Shown: positions 14,610 through 23,386, counted from the first letter of the stretch. The stretch: 64,000 bases of DNA from JAPWJZ01 sp041287865 (GCA_041287865.1 JBGGMV010000119.1:11275-75274); one strand, 5' to 3'. Program-made: numbers and translations. The notes: generated by a model not told the origin, from the sequence alone.

Positions 14610-17177
14610 TTAGGTCGAGCCTTCCAGCGTGCGGGCGGAGCTTTCGATCTCGAAGGCCTCGATCACATCGTTTTCCTTGATGTCGTCGTAGTTCTCGAAC
14701 GCCATGCCGCACTCGTAGCCCTTCTGCACGTCGCGGACTTCGTCCTTGAAGCGGCGCAGCGTCTTGAGCGTGCCGGTGTGGATGACGACGTTGTCGCGCA
14801 GCAGGCGGACCTTGGCGCCGCGCTTGACGACGCCTTCGGTAACGAAGCAGCCCGCGATCTTGCCGGTTTTCGAGACTTCGAAGACCTTGCGGATCTCGGC
14901 GTAGCCGATGAACTTTTCCTTCAGCTCCGGCGAGAGCAGGCCGGTCAGCATGCCTTTCACTTCGTCGATCACTTCGTAAATGATCGAGTAGTAGCGGATT
15001 TCGACGCCGTCGCGCTTGGCGTGGTCGCGCGCCTGCGGGTTCGCGCGCACGTTAAAGCCGATGATAAGGGCTTTGGACGCGTTGGCGAGCGTGACGTCGG
15101 ATTCGGTGATGGCGCCGACGCCGGTGTGCATGACGCTGACTTTGACTTCCGAGTTGTCGGCGGTGACTTTTTCGAGCGCGCCGGCGATGGCTTCGATCGA
15201 GCCGTGCACGTCGCCCTTGATGATGACGGGCAGCAGCTTGGCCGAACCCGCCTGGATGTCGGAGATCATCTGGTCGAGCGTGCGGCCTTTAGATTTCGCT
15301 GCCGCTTTCGCTTTTTTCTTGTGCTGGCGGAAGGCGGTGACTTCGCGCGCTTTCGCCTCGTCGGGAACGACGATGAAGTCGTCGCCGGCTTCGGGCGTGC
15401 CGGTCAGGCCCTGCACTTCGGTGGGCTGGCCGGGCAGCGCGGATTTCACCAGCGCGCCGCGGTCGTCATGCAGCGTTTTCACGCGGCCCCATTCGGTGCC
15501 GGAAACGAAGATGTCGCCGACTTTCAGCGTGCCCTTGCGCACGAGGACGGTCGCAACCGAGCCCTTGCCCTGTTCAAGGCGGGATTCGATGACGGCGCCG
15601 ACGGCGGGGCGGTCGGGGTTGGCCTGCAGGTGCAGGACTTCGGCCTGCAGCAGGATGGCTTCTTCAAGCGCGTCGAGACCCATTTTGGTCTTGGCGGAAA
15701 CTTCGATGCTCTGGCTGTCGCCGCCCATGCTTTCGGTGACGACTTCATGCTGCAGCAGTTCCTGGCGCACTTTGTTGGGGTTCGCCGAGGGCAGGTCGCA
15801 CTTGTTGATGGCGATGATCATAGGCTTGCCGGCCGCTTTCGCGTGGCTGATAGCCTCGATCGTCTGGGGCATGACGCTGTCGTCGGCGGCGACGACGAGA
15901 ACCACGATGTCCGTCACGTCCGCGCCGCGTGCGCGCATTTCCGTGAAGGCCGCGTGGCCGGGGGTGTCGATGAAGGTAATCTTCTTGCCCGACTTGGTGG
16001 TGATCTGGTAGGCGCCGATGTGCTGCGTAATGCCGCCGGCTTCGCCGGAGACGACATCTGCCGTGCGGATCGCGTCGAGCAGCGAGGTCTTGCCGTGGTC
16101 GACGTGGCCCATGATGGTCACGACGGGCGGGCGGTGCTCCAGGTGCTCGTCCTTGTCGGCGTCGCCGATGATGCTGGATTCAACGTCAGCGTCGGACACG
16201 CGTTTCAGCGTATGGCCGAATTCGTGGACGATGAGTTCGGCGGTGTCGGCGTCGATCGGCTGGCTGCCGGTCGCCATGATGCCGAGGTTCATGAGTTTTT
16301 TCACCACGTCGCCCATGCGCTCCGACATGCGGTTCGCCAGTTCCTGCACCGTGATGACTTCGGGCACGATGACTTCGCGGCATTGCTTGGTCTGCGGGTT
16401 CTGCATCGCCATCTTGGCGCGCATGCGCTCGCGGGCGCGGCGTTGCGCCGCCATCGAGGGGTTCTTGGAATCGCGGTCTTCGAAGCCGTCGTTCAGCACT
16501 TGTGAAACGGTCAGCTTGCCACCGCCGCGGCGGCGGTTCTGGCCCGCGCCAAGGCGGCCTGCGCCGCGCTTGCGGTTGATTTCTTCGGCTGCGGTTTCGG
16601 TCGTTTCGCGGCCGTAGAAGTCCACTTTGCGGCCGACGGGGCGCTTGTCGTCGGCGCTGGGGGCTGCGGGGCGGAGGCCGGCGGCGGGACGCGAGGTGCG
16701 CGTCTCGTTTTCACGGCGGCGGCGTTCGCTTTCCTCGGCCTGGTTGAGCTGGCGCATCTTGGCCATTTCCTGCTCGCGCGCTTTTTCTGCGGGGCTCATG
16801 GCCTCGATCGCGGCGGCGGAGGGCGCGGCTTCGGGCGCGGCTTCTTCTTCCTGCGGCTGGTTCTTGATCACCAGCTTGGACTGGTATTGCGTAGTCGACT
16901 GTTCCTTGGGGCTGGCCTGCGCCTGCTGCAGCGCGCGCTTGCGGGCCTCGCTCTCGGCGGTGGTGAGATGCAGGTCCTGCGAGGCTTTTTCTTCGGCCTG
17001 GCGGGCGGCTTCGGCTTGCGCGCCGCGCTTTTTCTTGACCTCGACGGCGACCGGCTTGGCGCTGCGCCCCATGGCGACGTTCTGCCGCGCAGGCGCGCCG
17101 CCGACCGGCGCTTTCAGGCTGAGCGTGCCCTTGGGGGACAAGCTCAGCTTTTTTGTGTCTTTGTCGTTCTCAGCCAT
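14610..17177 (-). CDS. infB: translation initiation factor IF-2
   Basis: About 855 aa. I prefer the ATG at 17177 because the protein then begins MAENDKDTKKLSLSPKGTLSLK-like, as alphaproteobacterial IF-2 does; an ATG at 17204 with an AGGA site is also possible. The first ~330 residues are a low-complexity, charged N-terminal region with an IF2_N-type segment. The GTPase domain follows, with G1 GHVDHGKT (Lys about 363), G2 region GGITQHIGAY, G3 DTPGH, G4 NKCD and G5 SAK. Domains II-IV then bind initiator tRNA. It lies within the nusA-infB-rbfA operon. Confidence 0.97.
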   Translation of the reverse strand: MAENDKDTKKLSLSPKGTLSLKAPVGGAPARQNVAMGRSAKPVAVEVKKKRGAQAEAARQAEEKASQDLHLTTAESEARKRALQQAQASPKEQSTTQYQSKLVIKNQPQEEEAAPEAAPSAAAIEAMSPAEKAREQEMAKMRQLNQAEESERRRRENETRTSRPAAGLRPAAPSADDKRPVGRKVDFYGRETTETAAEEINRKRGAGRLGAGQNRRRGGGKLTVSQVLNDGFEDRDSKNPSMAAQRRARERMRAKMAMQNPQTKQCREVIVPEVITVQELANRMSERMGDVVKKLMNLGIMATGSQPIDADTAELIVHEFGHTLKRVSDADVESSIIGDADKDEHLEHRPPVVTIMGHVDHGKTSLLDAIRTADVVSGEAGGITQHIGAYQITTKSGKKITFIDTPGHAAFTEMRARGADVTDIVVLVVAADDSVMPQTIEAISHAKAAGKPMIIAINKCDLPSANPNKVRQELLQHEVVTESMGGDSQSIEVSAKTKMGLDALEEAILLQAEVLHLQANPDRPAVGAVIESRLEQGKGSVATVLVRKGTLKVGDIFVSGTEWGRVKTLHDDRGALVKSALPGQPTEVQGLTGTPEAGDDFIVVPDEAKAREVTAFRQHKKKAKAAAKSKGRTLDQMISDIQAGSAKLLPVIIKGDVHGSIEAIAGALEKVTADNSEVKVSVMHTGVGAITESDVTLANASKALIIGFNVRANPQARDHAKRDGVEIRYYSIIYEVIDEVKGMLTGLLSPELKEKFIGYAEIRKVFEVSKTGKIAGCFVTEGVVKRGAKVRLLRDNVVIHTGTLKTLRRFKDEVRDVQKGYECGMAFENYDDIKENDVIEAFEIESSARTLEGST

Positions 17178-17238
17178 TTTGGTGCCTTTTGCCTCGGAGT
17201 TCATTTACCGTCCTAAGTATATAGCGCGAGGGGCTGTC

Positions 17239-18771
17239 TTAGCCATTCGCAGCAGTGGGTGCAGCCGCTTCCTCTTCCTCGGGGAACCAGCTTGCGCGGG
17301 CCGCCATGATGATGTTGTTGGCCTGGCTTTCGGTGAGCGCGTTTTCGCCCACGATCTCGCGCAGCTCGTCGCCGGCGAGGTCGCCCAGGTCATCCATCTT
17401 CTTCACGCCTTTTTCAGCGAGCGCGAGGATCATGTCCTGCGTCAGGCCTTTTACGCCGGCCAGTTCATCGGTGATGCCCAGTTCCTTGCGCTTCTTGTCG
17501 AATTCGGCCTTCTTGGCGTCGAGGAAGTTCTGCGCGCGGGTTTTCAGTTCCACCGCGACGTCGCCGTCGAAGCCCTGGATGCGGGCCAGTTCGTTATCCG
17601 ACGTATCCACGATGTCCTGGATCGAGGTAAAGCCCTCGACCACCAGCAGGTGGGCGATGACTTCGTCGACGTCGAGCGCTTCCATGAAGAGCGCGGAGCG
17701 CGTCTTGAATTCGTTCTGGCGGCGCTCGGTTTCCTCGGCTTCGGTCATGATGTCGATGTTCCAGCCGGAAAGCTGCGTCGCAAGGCGCACGTTCTGGCCG
17801 CGGCGGCCGATGGCGAGCGAGAGCTGCTCGTCCGGAACCACAACGTCGAGGCGGTGCGTATCTTCGTCCAGAACCACTTTCGTGACTTCGGCCGGCGCCA
17901 GCGCGTTGACGACGAAGGTCGCCACATCGTTGGTCCAGGGAATGATGTCGATTTTCTCGCCCTGCAGTTCGCCGACCACCGCTTGAACGCGGGAGCCGCG
18001 CATACCGACGCAGGCGCCGACGGGGTCGATGGAGCTGTCACGCGACAGCACCGCGATTTTTGCGCGGGAGCCGGGGTCGCGGGCGACGGCCTTGATCTCG
18101 ATCACGCCGTCATAAATTTCCGGCACTTCCTGCTTGAACAGCATGGCCAGGAATTCGGGGTGGACGCGGGACAGGAAGATCTGCGGGCCGCGCTGTTCGC
18201 GGCGCACGTCGTAGATGTAGGCGCGGACGCGGTCGCCGTTTTTGAAATGTTCGCGGGGCAGGGCGTCCTGGCGGCGCATGTAGCCTTCGCCGCGGCCGAG
18301 GTCGACCGTCACGTTGCCGTATTCGACGCGCTTGATGACGCCGGAAACGATCTCGCCGGTGCGGTTCTGGTATTCCTCGAACATGCGCTCCCGCTCGGCG
18401 TCACGCACTTTCTGGAAGATGACTTGTTTCGCGGTCTGGGCTGCGATGCGGCCGAAATCGAGGGGCGGCAGCTTGTCGACGAGGAATTCACCGATCACGG
18501 CGTCGGCCTTGATCTTCTTGGCGGGCTTCAGCAGGATCTGCTTGGCTTCCAGCTCGGGCATTTCGGGGTTGAAGGCTTCCACCACTTCGCGGTAGCGGAA
18601 CAATTCAATCTCGCCCGTCTTGCGGTCGATGGTGGCGCGGATGTCGTGGTCGTAGCCGTATTTGGAGCGGCCGGCCTTCTGGATGGCTTCTTCCATGGCC
18701 TGGATTACGATTTCACGGTCGATGCTTTTTTCACGTGCGACGGCATCTGCGACTTGGAGCATTTCTTGCAT
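17239..18771 (-). CDS. nusA: transcription termination/antitermination protein NusA
   Basis: 510 aa. N-terminal RNAP-binding domain (about 1-130), S1 domain (about 135-200, with SGVIKRVEYGNVTVDLGRGEG), KH1 and KH2 (about 205-345, including GACVGMRGSRVQ and AIGRRGQNVRLA), then two C-terminal acidic/HhH repeats typical of alphaproteobacteria (about 365-500). The protein modulates pausing, termination and antitermination. The ATG follows AAGGA nine bases upstream. A second in-frame ATG three codons later exists. Gap to rimP is 20 bases, to infB about 60. Confidence 0.97.
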   Translation of the reverse strand: MQEMLQVADAVAREKSIDREIVIQAMEEAIQKAGRSKYGYDHDIRATIDRKTGEIELFRYREVVEAFNPEMPELEAKQILLKPAKKIKADAVIGEFLVDKLPPLDFGRIAAQTAKQVIFQKVRDAERERMFEEYQNRTGEIVSGVIKRVEYGNVTVDLGRGEGYMRRQDALPREHFKNGDRVRAYIYDVRREQRGPQIFLSRVHPEFLAMLFKQEVPEIYDGVIEIKAVARDPGSRAKIAVLSRDSSIDPVGACVGMRGSRVQAVVGELQGEKIDIIPWTNDVATFVVNALAPAEVTKVVLDEDTHRLDVVVPDEQLSLAIGRRGQNVRLATQLSGWNIDIMTEAEETERRQNEFKTRSALFMEALDVDEVIAHLLVVEGFTSIQDIVDTSDNELARIQGFDGDVAVELKTRAQNFLDAKKAEFDKKRKELGITDELAGVKGLTQDMILALAEKGVKKMDDLGDLAGDELREIVGENALTESQANNIIMAARASWFPEEEEAAAPTAANG

Positions 18772-18791
18772 GGCTTGTTCCTTGTTTTCCT

Positions 18792-19295
18792 CTAACCTTT
18801 TTTCTGTTGTGCGGATTTGATCAGCTCATCCGTCAGCACAAGCTTGGCTTTCTGGATGTGGCCGAAAGGAAGAGCCTGCACAGGGCCTTCCTCGGTTTGC
18901 AGATTGACGGTGTCGCCATTGGCGCCCAGCAATTTGCCTTTGAATTTTTTCTGGCCGTTGATGGCCGTGTCGAGCTCGACCTTCGCCTCGAGCCCCTTGT
19001 AGCGCTCGAAATCCTTCAGGCGCGTCAGCGGCCGGTCGATGCCGGGCGACGAGACTTCGAGGTAATAGGCGCCGTCCATCACGTTCTCGACGTCCAGCAC
19101 CGCGGAAATCGCTTGGGAAAGGCGCGAGCAGTCGTCGAGGTTCATGGTGCCGTCGGGCTTCTCGGCCATTATCTGTAAGGTAGGCTTGCCCGAGCCTGCG
19201 CCAACCATCAGCACGCGCACAATTTCATAGCCCATGCCCTGGGCAGTGGGTGAAATCGCTTTCTCTACTTTTTTAGTCTGCGGCGTCTGGTCCAT
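18792..19295 (-). CDS. rimP: ribosome maturation factor RimP
   Basis: 167 aa from the ATG at 19295, which starts MDQTPQTKK. A longer frame begins with a TTG at 19325, but that codon lies inside a hairpin and is unlikely. Family motifs: GYEIVRVLMVGAG followed by LQIMAEKPDGTMNLDDCSRLSQAI (about residues 22-64), then YYLEVSSPGIDRPLTRLKDFERYKG (about 76-100), and an Sm-like C-terminal domain. RimP assists 30S assembly. It is the first gene of the operon. Confidence 0.95.
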   Translation of the reverse strand: MDQTPQTKKVEKAISPTAQGMGYEIVRVLMVGAGSGKPTLQIMAEKPDGTMNLDDCSRLSQAISAVLDVENVMDGAYYLEVSSPGIDRPLTRLKDFERYKGLEAKVELDTAINGQKKFKGKLLGANGDTVNLQTEEGPVQALPFGHIQKAKLVLTDELIKSAQQKKG

Positions 19296-19323
19296 TTTTT
19301 CCGTCTTGGCCTTCCGGATGCAC

Positions 19324-19356
19324 AAAGGGCGGGCTCTTTTTTAGAGCCCACCCTTT
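19324..19356 (-). promoter_or_regulatory. 13-bp hairpin in the rimP operon leader
   Basis: Two 13-base arms (19324-19336 and 19344-19356) pair fully in minus-strand RNA with a single G-U wobble; on the plus strand the same position is a C-A mismatch, so the structure favours a minus-strand transcript. No T-run follows on the minus strand, and the stem ends 28 bases before the rimP ATG. It is thus better explained as a leader structure than as a terminator. T-rich sequence follows it on the plus strand, but no plus-strand gene is nearby. Confidence 0.5.
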
Positions 19357-19536
19357 TGTTTATGCCGGGTTGTATTGGATGCATTTATACACCCGAACCC
19401 TGTTTTTGCAAGGAAAATCGCGTAAAAAAGGTGCTTTTTCCGCTGTTTTCGCAACAGGTCGCTATTTAAAAATAAATACGGATTTATTTTATTTAACGTA
19501 ACTCACGATTGATATAAATTATTATTTATCAAATAC

Positions 19537-20745
19537 TTAAGGCGTTTTAGCCTTGATCTGGATCGTGCCTTTTCTAATCGAAAGGCTATCCTGCAGCACC
19601 GTGGAGCCGAGGGTGATGCGGTCCACTTCCTCGCGGTGTTCGCGTTCCTGCCGTGCGATGGTTTCGGGGGAAATGCGCAGGCGCTGGGGCACCGCGTCCC
19701 AGTTGTCGAAAGTATCGATATCGCTGAAAATTTTGCCGGCGTCCTGCGGGATGCCTTCCAGATATTTCTGGCCCGTTTTGCGGCACCAGAAATTGCCTTT
19801 GCAAGATGTAGGCGCATGGGCGAAGGATTCCAGCGGGTTGTCTTCGCAGCTGAATTCCGTAACGGTTGCTGGCGCGCCCTTGAGAGATGTCAGCTTATTA
19901 TCCTGACAGCTGTAATTTTCGCCCACCTGCTGCGGCCCATCCTCGATCGAGACAAGCTTGTTGCGACCGACGGCGAAGCCCTTGCCGACGATGGCCGGAC
20001 TGCCTTTCAGGTTTACGAGCTCGTTATCATAGGCGTAGTAGTGGCCATCGACCTGCGCGGGCCCGCCTTCCAGTGTCGGTAGTTTGCAGCCCGTGCAAAC
20101 GAAATTATCCGGTATATGTGCGGGCGCGCCTTTGAGACTCTTCAAGGGGTTATTCCGGCATTCGTATTTGCCGGTGTAAGTGCCGGGTGTAATAAGGCTT
20201 GGTCCGTGCTCCAGCGAAGTAAGTTTGTTACTCGAACAATCAAAGGCCCCCACGGTATGCGGCGCGTGCAAAAGAGTCGTGAGCTGGTTTTCCTTGCAGT
20301 CGAAACTGCCCGGCACGGTTTCAGGCGCATGTTCCAGCGATGTCAGCTGGTTGCCGTCGCAGCAGAAATTCCGGCCGACTTTTTTCGGGGCATGTTTCAA
20401 TGATGTCAGTTTATTCTTCCAGCAAATGAAATCGATGCCGACTTCCTTGGGCGCGTATTCCAGTGAGGTCAGGCCGTTGTTGTTGCACTGATAAGTGCCA
20501 TGCACCACCTGCGGCCCGCCTTTCAGCGATGTGAGTTCGTAATTGTTCACGCAGACGAAGTTGCCCTTGACGATGACTTTCGACAGGTCGGGCAGGCTTT
20601 TCAGCCCCATATTGTTAAGCGTCAAATCTCCGGGCACGATGATCGTGCCATCCTCCGCCTTTTCAAAGGGGATCTTCCATTCCGTAAGCGCAAGCTCGGC
20701 CTCTGATGGCCCGCTGACTTTGTTGAATATATGTATCTTCGCCAT
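19537..20745 (-). CDS. 21-residue leucine-rich-like repeat protein (long paralogue)
   Basis: About 402 aa, starting MAKIHIFNK at the ATG 20745 (a TTG two codons upstream is also in frame). Roughly thirteen tandem repeats of 21 residues, consensus N-x-LTSL-x-x-AP-x-x-VG-x-x-F-x-C-x-x, lie between an N-terminal cap (GTIIVPGDLTL) and a C-terminal cap (NWDAVPQRLRIS). Most repeats carry a cysteine at the same position, giving a regular ladder. No signal peptide, no membrane segment. It begins 33 bases after trmB on the same strand, so it probably shares trmB's transcript. Paralogue of the gene at 3496-4113; function unknown. Confidence 0.82.
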   Translation of the reverse strand: MAKIHIFNKVSGPSEAELALTEWKIPFEKAEDGTIIVPGDLTLNNMGLKSLPDLSKVIVKGNFVCVNNYELTSLKGGPQVVHGTYQCNNNGLTSLEYAPKEVGIDFICWKNKLTSLKHAPKKVGRNFCCDGNQLTSLEHAPETVPGSFDCKENQLTTLLHAPHTVGAFDCSSNKLTSLEHGPSLITPGTYTGKYECRNNPLKSLKGAPAHIPDNFVCTGCKLPTLEGGPAQVDGHYYAYDNELVNLKGSPAIVGKGFAVGRNKLVSIEDGPQQVGENYSCQDNKLTSLKGAPATVTEFSCEDNPLESFAHAPTSCKGNFWCRKTGQKYLEGIPQDAGKIFSDIDTFDNWDAVPQRLRISPETIARQEREHREEVDRITLGSTVLQDSLSIRKGTIQIKAKTP

Positions 20746-20778
20746 GGCCAAGTTTAGCAGGCTTGGCTTGAAAAACCG

Positions 20779-21480
20779 TTAAACGGTCAAAAAACGCTGG
20801 AAAATCACAGGCCTGCCTGCGGCGAGGCCCTTGTTTTGGTAGCGCGTGCCGATCATGTCGGAAGGGCAGACGCGCCAGTCGGCGGCTGATTGCGCCTGCC
20901 ATGCGTAGCCCGGATGTTTATAGGGTTTTTCCATCTGCCACGCGGCAAGGCCGGGGTCGTCGGAGGACAGGCGCAGCTCCGATCCCTTTATCATTAACCT
21001 GTGCAGCGTATCCAGCGTTTCGGTCTGGATAAAGCGGCGCTTGTGGTGCTTCTTTTTCGGCCATGGGTCGGAATTGAGCACGAAAGTGCGGGCGAGGGTT
21101 TTATCGGCCAGCCGCGCCATCAGCAGCCGCGCGTCGTCCTGAAAGATACGGATATTCTTGATGTCCTTGTCGCGGATGCTCAGGCAAAGGCCGGCGACGC
21201 CGTTCACAAAGGGCTCGCAGCCGATCATGCCGATGTCGGGATTGTCCATCGCCTGATATTCCAGCTGCTCGCCGTTGCCGAAGCCGACTTCGAGCCAGAC
21301 TTCCTTCACGGGGAAATCGAAAAAACTTTTGGGGTCGATGAGGCCGTTGCCTTCGGGCAGCCTGATCTGCGCCCACTGCATGACTTCGTCGTAAGCAGAC
21401 TGGCGGGAATTTTTGAGAGTCTTGCCCTTGCGCCGGCCGTAGAACAGCGGCTTGTCGTCAGCTCGCCAGCTGTTTGCCAT
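20779..21480 (-). CDS. trmB: tRNA (guanine-N7)-methyltransferase
   Basis: 233 aa SAM-dependent methyltransferase that forms m7G46 in tRNA. The N-terminus has FYGRRKGKTLK, typical of alphaproteobacterial TrmB. The SAM-binding motif is LEVGFGNGEQL (about residues 63-73). The catalytic/tRNA-binding signature is LNSDPWPKKKHHKRR near residue 135, followed by the TETLDTLHRLMIKGSEL segment. The start overlaps the end of the carbonic anhydrase gene by 23 bases, which suggests translational coupling. Confidence 0.96.
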   Translation of the reverse strand: MANSWRADDKPLFYGRRKGKTLKNSRQSAYDEVMQWAQIRLPEGNGLIDPKSFFDFPVKEVWLEVGFGNGEQLEYQAMDNPDIGMIGCEPFVNGVAGLCLSIRDKDIKNIRIFQDDARLLMARLADKTLARTFVLNSDPWPKKKHHKRRFIQTETLDTLHRLMIKGSELRLSSDDPGLAAWQMEKPYKHPGYAWQAQSAADWRVCPSDMIGTRYQNKGLAAGRPVIFQRFLTV

Positions 21481-22126
21481 TCTTGCCGCTCCGCTTGTGC
21501 AGGTTCTCGAAGACCTTGGTTTTTTCGTTGTATTCCATCAAGGCACCTTCGGCCATATCGAAATACCAGCCATGCAGCTCCAGCGTTTTCGCCTTCACGC
21601 GCTCCGCCACCCAGGGAAAAGTCATCAGGTTGTCGAGCGAGACGAGCACGACTTGTTGCTCAAGCGCGCGGCGGCGGGCGTCGGGTTCGGTATGGGTGCA
21701 ATGTTTATGCACATGTTCAAGCGCGGGCGCACCGATATCGACCCATTGCGGCAGAAATTCGAACTGGTCGCGTGTGATGTTGCGTTCGGCAAGGGCCCTG
21801 ATGCCGCCGCACATGCTATGGCCCATGACGACGATATGCTTCACCGCAATCTGCTTCACCGCGAATTCAAGCGCGGCCGAGGTGCCGTGGTGCATGCTGT
21901 CGGTTTTATAGGGCGGGACGAGGGCTGCCACGTTGCGCACCACGAACATGTCGCCGGGTTCGCTGTTGGTCAAAATCGCGGGGTCGGCGCGGCTGTCGGA
22001 ACAGCCGATGATGAGCGTATCGGGGTTCTGCCCGTCGCGCACAAGGTTGCGGAACAGCTTTTTGCCCGAACGGAAATAGTTCAGGTGAAACGCCTTGTAG
22101 CCTTTAATCAGTTTGTCGAAGGGCAT
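21458..22126 (-). CDS. beta-class carbonic anhydrase
   Basis: 222 aa from the ATG at 22126, preceded by AAGGAG five bases upstream; the frame extends to 22171 but without a matching ribosome site. Zinc ligands and catalytic residues are visible: Cys-x-Asp-x-Arg in IIGCSDSR, and His-x-x-Cys in GHSMCGG. The protein begins DKLIKGYKAFHLNYF, common in proteobacterial beta-CAs. It interconverts CO2 and bicarbonate in the cytoplasm. It overlaps trmB by 23 bases. Confidence 0.95.
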   Translation of the reverse strand: MPFDKLIKGYKAFHLNYFRSGKKLFRNLVRDGQNPDTLIIGCSDSRADPAILTNSEPGDMFVVRNVAALVPPYKTDSMHHGTSAALEFAVKQIAVKHIVVMGHSMCGGIRALAERNITRDQFEFLPQWVDIGAPALEHVHKHCTHTEPDARRRALEQQVVLVSLDNLMTFPWVAERVKAKTLELHGWYFDMAEGALMEYNEKTKVFENLHKRSGKNGKQLAS

Positions 22127-22182
22127 CCGGTCTCCTTGATTCTGCCGGCGGGATAATAACAGGTTCGCCAAGGGGATGGGAA

Positions 22183-22216
22183 ATAAAAATCACCCCTGCG
22201 TTAACGGCAGGGGTGA
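22183..22216 (-). terminator. rho-independent terminator after the GRDP-like gene
   Basis: TCACCCCTGC pairs with GCAGGGGTGA around a short loop; TTTTTATTT follows on the minus strand. It lies 20 bases beyond the stop of the gene at 22237, separating it from the carbonic anhydrase. Confidence 0.88.
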
Positions 22217-22236
22217 TGCAGAAAGAGAAGGCTTTT

Positions 22237-23148
22237 CTAGTGTTTGGTGGCGCTTTCGCCGTCGATTTCTGCCAGCATTGCCAGCAATTCGGCGCGGGTC
22301 GGGCGGCCTTTTTTGCGCATCAGGCGCGGGTCGACCGACCTCTCCCAGCGGGTGGGTTCCTTCACCGCCGTCTCCGGCTGGCGGCGCAGGGCCTTGAAGA
22401 TGCGCTTCCAGAAGGGCTTTTTCTTCTCCTGCGCGGGGTTGTCGTTGGTCGGTGCCTTCGGTTTCTCCTTTTTCTTCTTCCATTCGTCCTTCAGCGGCTT
22501 TGACGGCACGCTGTTGTTGCTGGTCGAGCTGCAGGACGGGATGATGAAGGGCGTAATGCCGCTGTCGCTCGGGCCCGGATCGCTATGGCCGCCGGTATCT
22601 CCACCCGTGGACCCTGAGTCCCCGCCGCTGCTGCAGCTGCTCGACGAGCAACTGCTGGAGGAACAGCCGCCACCGCCGCCGCATCCGCCACCGCCGCAAT
22701 CCGCAGCCTTGACGGGGTCGAGGCCCGCGATATCACGGAAACGCTGGCGCGTCTTCGCGAATTGCGCTGACGCCAGCGCCGCGTCTTCGGTGCCCAGCAT
22801 CCCGAGGTAAGGATAGTGGTGCAGGTAGAAGCCGAAGATATCGTGGCAATCCGCCATGTACTTGTGCGTATCAAGGATATGGCTGTGCCACATTTCATCG
22901 ATGTCGGGGGTGGGAACATGTTCTTCGCAGGGGTACAGGGCGAAGAGGAGGAGGTAGGCTTTGTATAGTTTCTCGACGCTATCGGCTTTTTTAAGGGGCC
23001 ATCCCTTTTCCTTGACGAGTTTGAATTTGATGGGCTCGAGGTCAAGGGCCTCTATTTTATCGTGGTACGGTGTGCGTGCGGTTTGTGGTTGAAGTGCAGG
23101 TTTGTTGTCGGGGTTCGTGTGCAAGTGCAACATGTGCTGCAGGTCCAT
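22237..23148 (-). CDS. GRDP/DUF1399-like protein with Gly/Cys/Ser-rich tail
   Basis: A 303-aa protein. The N-terminal half (about residues 35-145) carries the hallmark of the glycine-rich-domain-containing (GRDP, formerly DUF1399) family: DEMWHSHILDTHKYMADCHDIFGFYLHH in outline, here around residues 84-112, with His, Asp and Cys positions that look metal-binding. After residue 148 comes a compositionally extreme segment (CGGGGCGGGGGC, then serine/cysteine runs), followed by a lysine/proline-rich, basic C-terminal region. There is no signal peptide. The ATG follows AAAGG. The family is best known from plants and fungi, so its presence between core genes is notable. Function unknown. Confidence 0.8.
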   Translation of the reverse strand: MDLQHMLHLHTNPDNKPALQPQTARTPYHDKIEALDLEPIKFKLVKEKGWPLKKADSVEKLYKAYLLLFALYPCEEHVPTPDIDEMWHSHILDTHKYMADCHDIFGFYLHHYPYLGMLGTEDAALASAQFAKTRQRFRDIAGLDPVKAADCGGGGCGGGGGCSSSSCSSSSCSSGGDSGSTGGDTGGHSDPGPSDSGITPFIIPSCSSTSNNSVPSKPLKDEWKKKKEKPKAPTNDNPAQEKKKPFWKRIFKALRRQPETAVKEPTRWERSVDPRLMRKKGRPTRAELLAMLAEIDGESATKH

Positions 23149-23209
23149 CTAGTTACCTTTCTGTTTCATCTGTGTTGGCCGTTCCTTTTTTCTTTGTGTG
23201 CACAATTAA

Positions 23210-23238
23210 ACGGTATGTTCAGTGTAAAGATCTGTCAA
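23210..23238 (-). promoter_or_regulatory. candidate promoter of the GRDP-like gene
   Basis: On the minus strand a perfect TTGACA (23233-23238) is followed after 17 bases by TACCGT (23210-23215), about 62 bases before the ATG. The -35 is ideal and the -10 moderate. Confidence 0.4.
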
Positions 23239-23347
23239 ATTCCCCTGTAGGCGATTCCGGATTTCCGCTTGTACTACAAGGACTTGTGGTGTTAGTGCAC
23301 CGCACCATATGCTCAAACAAAGCATATAAGATTCGTAGGAATTGAAT

Positions 23348-23386
23348 CAAAAAGCCGCATAAACACAGGGTTTATGCGGCTTTTTT
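23348..23386 (-). terminator. terminator after metK (bidirectional shape)
   Basis: AAAAGCCGCATAAAC pairs with GTTTATGCGGCTTTT; runs of A and T flank both sides, so it can act in either direction. On the minus strand it lies 14 bases after the metK stop. Confidence 0.9.

Noticed and set aside
14778..16505. Long open frame (575 codons) on the plus strand opposite infB
   Set aside because: It mirrors the codon structure of a certain gene (IF-2); long antisense frames are common in GC-rich coding DNA. The same applies to the long plus-strand frames opposite pnp, nusA and lnt and to the minus-strand frames opposite mfd and the kinase.
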